A DNA stretch of 7,902 nucleotides from Betaproteobacteria bacterium. Its GTDB lineage: Bacteria; Pseudomonadota; Gammaproteobacteria; Burkholderiales; UBA9220. This document shows positions 6,587-7,902 of this stretch, piece after piece. The notes below the pieces were generated by a model. That model worked only from the letters and a program-made list of their open reading frames with translations, was not told where the DNA came from and did no database searches. The position numbers and the translations under genes are program-made. Numbering within the stretch: the stretch's first letter is position 1; every line of letters starts with the position of its first letter. The DNA lies in contig DOVS01000205.1 in the NCBI GenBank assembly GCA_003519965.1, positions 1-7,902 on the forward strand. Reading direction: 5' to 3'.

Positions 6587-6615
6587 ATCCTAATCAATCC
6601 CATCCCGTCTGTCTA
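6587..6615 (-). promoter_or_regulatory. Candidate sigma-70 promoter before the DUF3050-like gene
   Basis: In the 62-nt lpdA-DUF3050 gap the minus strand reads TAGACA (6610-6615, five of six for the -35), a 17-nt spacer, then TAGGAT (6587-6592, four of six for the -10). The predicted start near 6580 leaves a leader of about 20 nt before the GTG. No terminator hairpin is visible after lpdA, so this may be a secondary promoter within a longer transcript. Confidence 0.35.
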
Positions 6616-6622
6616 TGTTGGG

Positions 6623-7902
6623 CTACCGGCGCTTGAGGTACAGATCGGTGATCGTGCCTTCCGCCATTTCCGCGGCGAATCCCAGGGTTTCCGATAGCGT
6701 GGGATGCGGGTGAATCGTTAGGCCGATATCCTCGGCGTCGGCGCCCATTTCCAGCGCCAGCACCGCCTCGGCGATCAGCTCGCCGGCATGGGGGCCGGTG
6801 ACGCCGGCGCCGACAACGCGCCGCGTTGCTTTATCCACCAGCAGTTTAGTTATTCCCTCGTCGCGCCCCAGGGAGAGCGCCCGGCCGCTCGCCGCCCAAG
6901 GAAACGCGGATATTTCGATAGCGATGCCGCGGGTCTTGGCTTCCGCCTCGGTTAATCCCACCCACGCCACTTCCGGGTTCGTGTAGGCAACCGAGGGAAT
7001 CGCGCGGGCGTCGAATGCACTGGGGTGGCCGGAGAGAACTTCCGCCGCCACCTTGCCCTCATGCGTCGCTTTATGGGCCAGCATCGGTTGGCCGACGATA
7101 TCGCCGATAGCGAAGATATGCGGGACGTTGGTGCGCTGCTGCGCATCCACCGGGATAAATCCTTGCGCGTCGACGTTAACGCCGGCGTTTTCCGCGCCGA
7201 TCGCTTTGCCGTTGGGACGTCGCCCTACCGCCACCAGCACCCGGTCGAACAACTGCGGTGCGGGAGCGTCGCCACCCGCGAAGGCGACCCGTAACCCGGT
7301 GGCTTCTGGTGTAATCTGGGTGACTTGCGTATTGAGCAGAATATGTTCGTAACGTTTTTCAATCCGTTTGTGCAATGGGCGCACTAAGTCCCGATCGCAA
7401 CCGGGAATCAGCGAGTCGCCCAACTCCGCCACGGTCACGGCGGCGCCTAGCGCATGGTAAACGGTCGCCATTTCCAAACCGATGATGCCGCCGCCGATCA
7501 CCAGCAGCCGCTTCGGCGTATCCGCCAGCGCCAAGGCGCCGGTGGAGTCCATGACGCGCGGATCGTCATGGGGGAACCCCGGGATTTTTACCGCGTGGGA
7601 GCCGGCGGCGATAATGGCGTGATCGAATGTGACGGTGCGTTCGCCATCCGCGGTGTCCACCTTGAGATGGTGGGGGGCGGCAAAATGGCCGTCGCCCTGG
7701 ACGACCTGGACGTCACCCTGTTTAGCCAGGGCGGCGAGTCCGCCGGTCAGACGGGAAACCACGCTGTCTTTCCAAGCGCGAATCCGGTCGAGATCGACAG
7801 CCGGCTGACCGAACCGTACGCCATGGTCGGCCATTTCCTCGGCTTCGGTGATGCCGTTCGCTACGTGCAGCAGCGCTTTGGACGGGATGCAGCCGACATT
7901 CA
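6623..7902 (-). CDS. lpdA: Dihydrolipoyl dehydrogenase (E3), N-terminus outside the window
   Basis: This FAD enzyme reoxidises the dihydrolipoyl groups of 2-oxoacid dehydrogenase complexes, passing electrons to NAD+. The frame runs to the right edge, past the internal Met at 7834. The first visible residues, NVGCIPSKALLH, are the E3 active-site segment, so the first redox cysteine (normally CLNVGC) and the FAD-binding N-terminus lie just off the window. About 425 residues remain. They include the IIAAGS strand, the NAD-binding VIGGGIIGLEMATVYHALG segment, the second FAD contact FAIGDIVGQPMLAHKA, and the C-terminal catalytic HPHPTLSE with its His-Glu pair. The C-terminus is complete (YLKRR). 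The motif set fits E3 rather than mercuric or glutathione reductase. Genes for E1 and E2 often precede lpdA, so aceE/aceF-like genes may lie beyond the right edge; that is inference only. Confidence 0.96.
   Translation of the reverse strand, partial: NVGCIPSKALLHVANGITEAEEMADHGVRFGQPAVDLDRIRAWKDSVVSRLTGGLAALAKQGDVQVVQGDGHFAAPHHLKVDTADGERTVTFDHAIIAAGSHAVKIPGFPHDDPRVMDSTGALALADTPKRLLVIGGGIIGLEMATVYHALGAAVTVAELGDSLIPGCDRDLVRPLHKRIEKRYEHILLNTQVTQITPEATGLRVAFAGGDAPAPQLFDRVLVAVGRRPNGKAIGAENAGVNVDAQGFIPVDAQQRTNVPHIFAIGDIVGQPMLAHKATHEGKVAAEVLSGHPSAFDARAIPSVAYTNPEVAWVGLTEAEAKTRGIAIEISAFPWAASGRALSLGRDEGITKLLVDKATRRVVGAGVTGPHAGELIAEAVLALEMGADAEDIGLTIHPHPTLSETLGFAAEMAEGTITDLYLKRR

Noticed and set aside
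6574..6592. Imperfect palindrome GGAAAATTTAATCC-like after lpdA as a possible terminator
   Set aside because: AT-rich stem with mismatches and no T-run; it does not look like a Rho-independent terminator.

Overview
The window reads as a compact, fairly GC-rich proteobacterial chromosome segment, most likely gammaproteobacterial. That placement is an inference from gene content: an E3 of the PDH/OGDH type, an EAL-HDOD signalling protein, a CheZ-like protein, a PBP4-type carboxypeptidase and a CHASE sensor. The genus cannot be fixed. All seven genes lie on the minus strand and leave almost no free space. No rRNA, tRNA, CRISPR array, insertion sequence or long repeat was seen.

In transcription order (high to low coordinates) the layout is as follows. 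(1) The 3' part of lpdA (dihydrolipoyl dehydrogenase) enters at the right edge, just after its first redox-active cysteine. (2) A small DUF3050-like gene, a suspected heme-oxygenase-fold protein, starts at a GTG behind a plausible sigma-70 promoter. (3) An EAL-HDOD gene follows, overlapping it by ATGA. (4) A 124-nt intergenic region carries a promoter whose -10 lies inside a good Fur-box-like palindrome. (5) A short helical protein with a CheZ-like D-x3-Q motif and an acidic tail ending in phenylalanine comes next. (6) Then a beta-CASP metallo-beta-lactamase-fold ribonuclease-like hydrolase. (7) Then dacB (PBP4 family). (8) Overlapping the dacB stop by one base, a membrane sensor with a periplasmic CHASE domain and a cytoplasmic PAS domain runs off the left edge.

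Three of the seven proteins look like signal transduction components: EAL-HDOD, CheZ-like and CHASE-PAS. The rest are central metabolism (lpdA), RNA or nucleic-acid processing (beta-CASP), cell-wall remodelling (dacB) and an uncharacterised DUF3050-like protein. The most interesting part is about 4.0-6.6 kb. There a possible metal-binding DUF3050 protein is translationally coupled to an EAL-HDOD protein that keeps most EAL metal-ligand positions but has lost the usual loop after DD-F. Next to it sits a possible CheY phosphatase-like gene that may be iron-controlled. No clearly new defence or mobile system was found.
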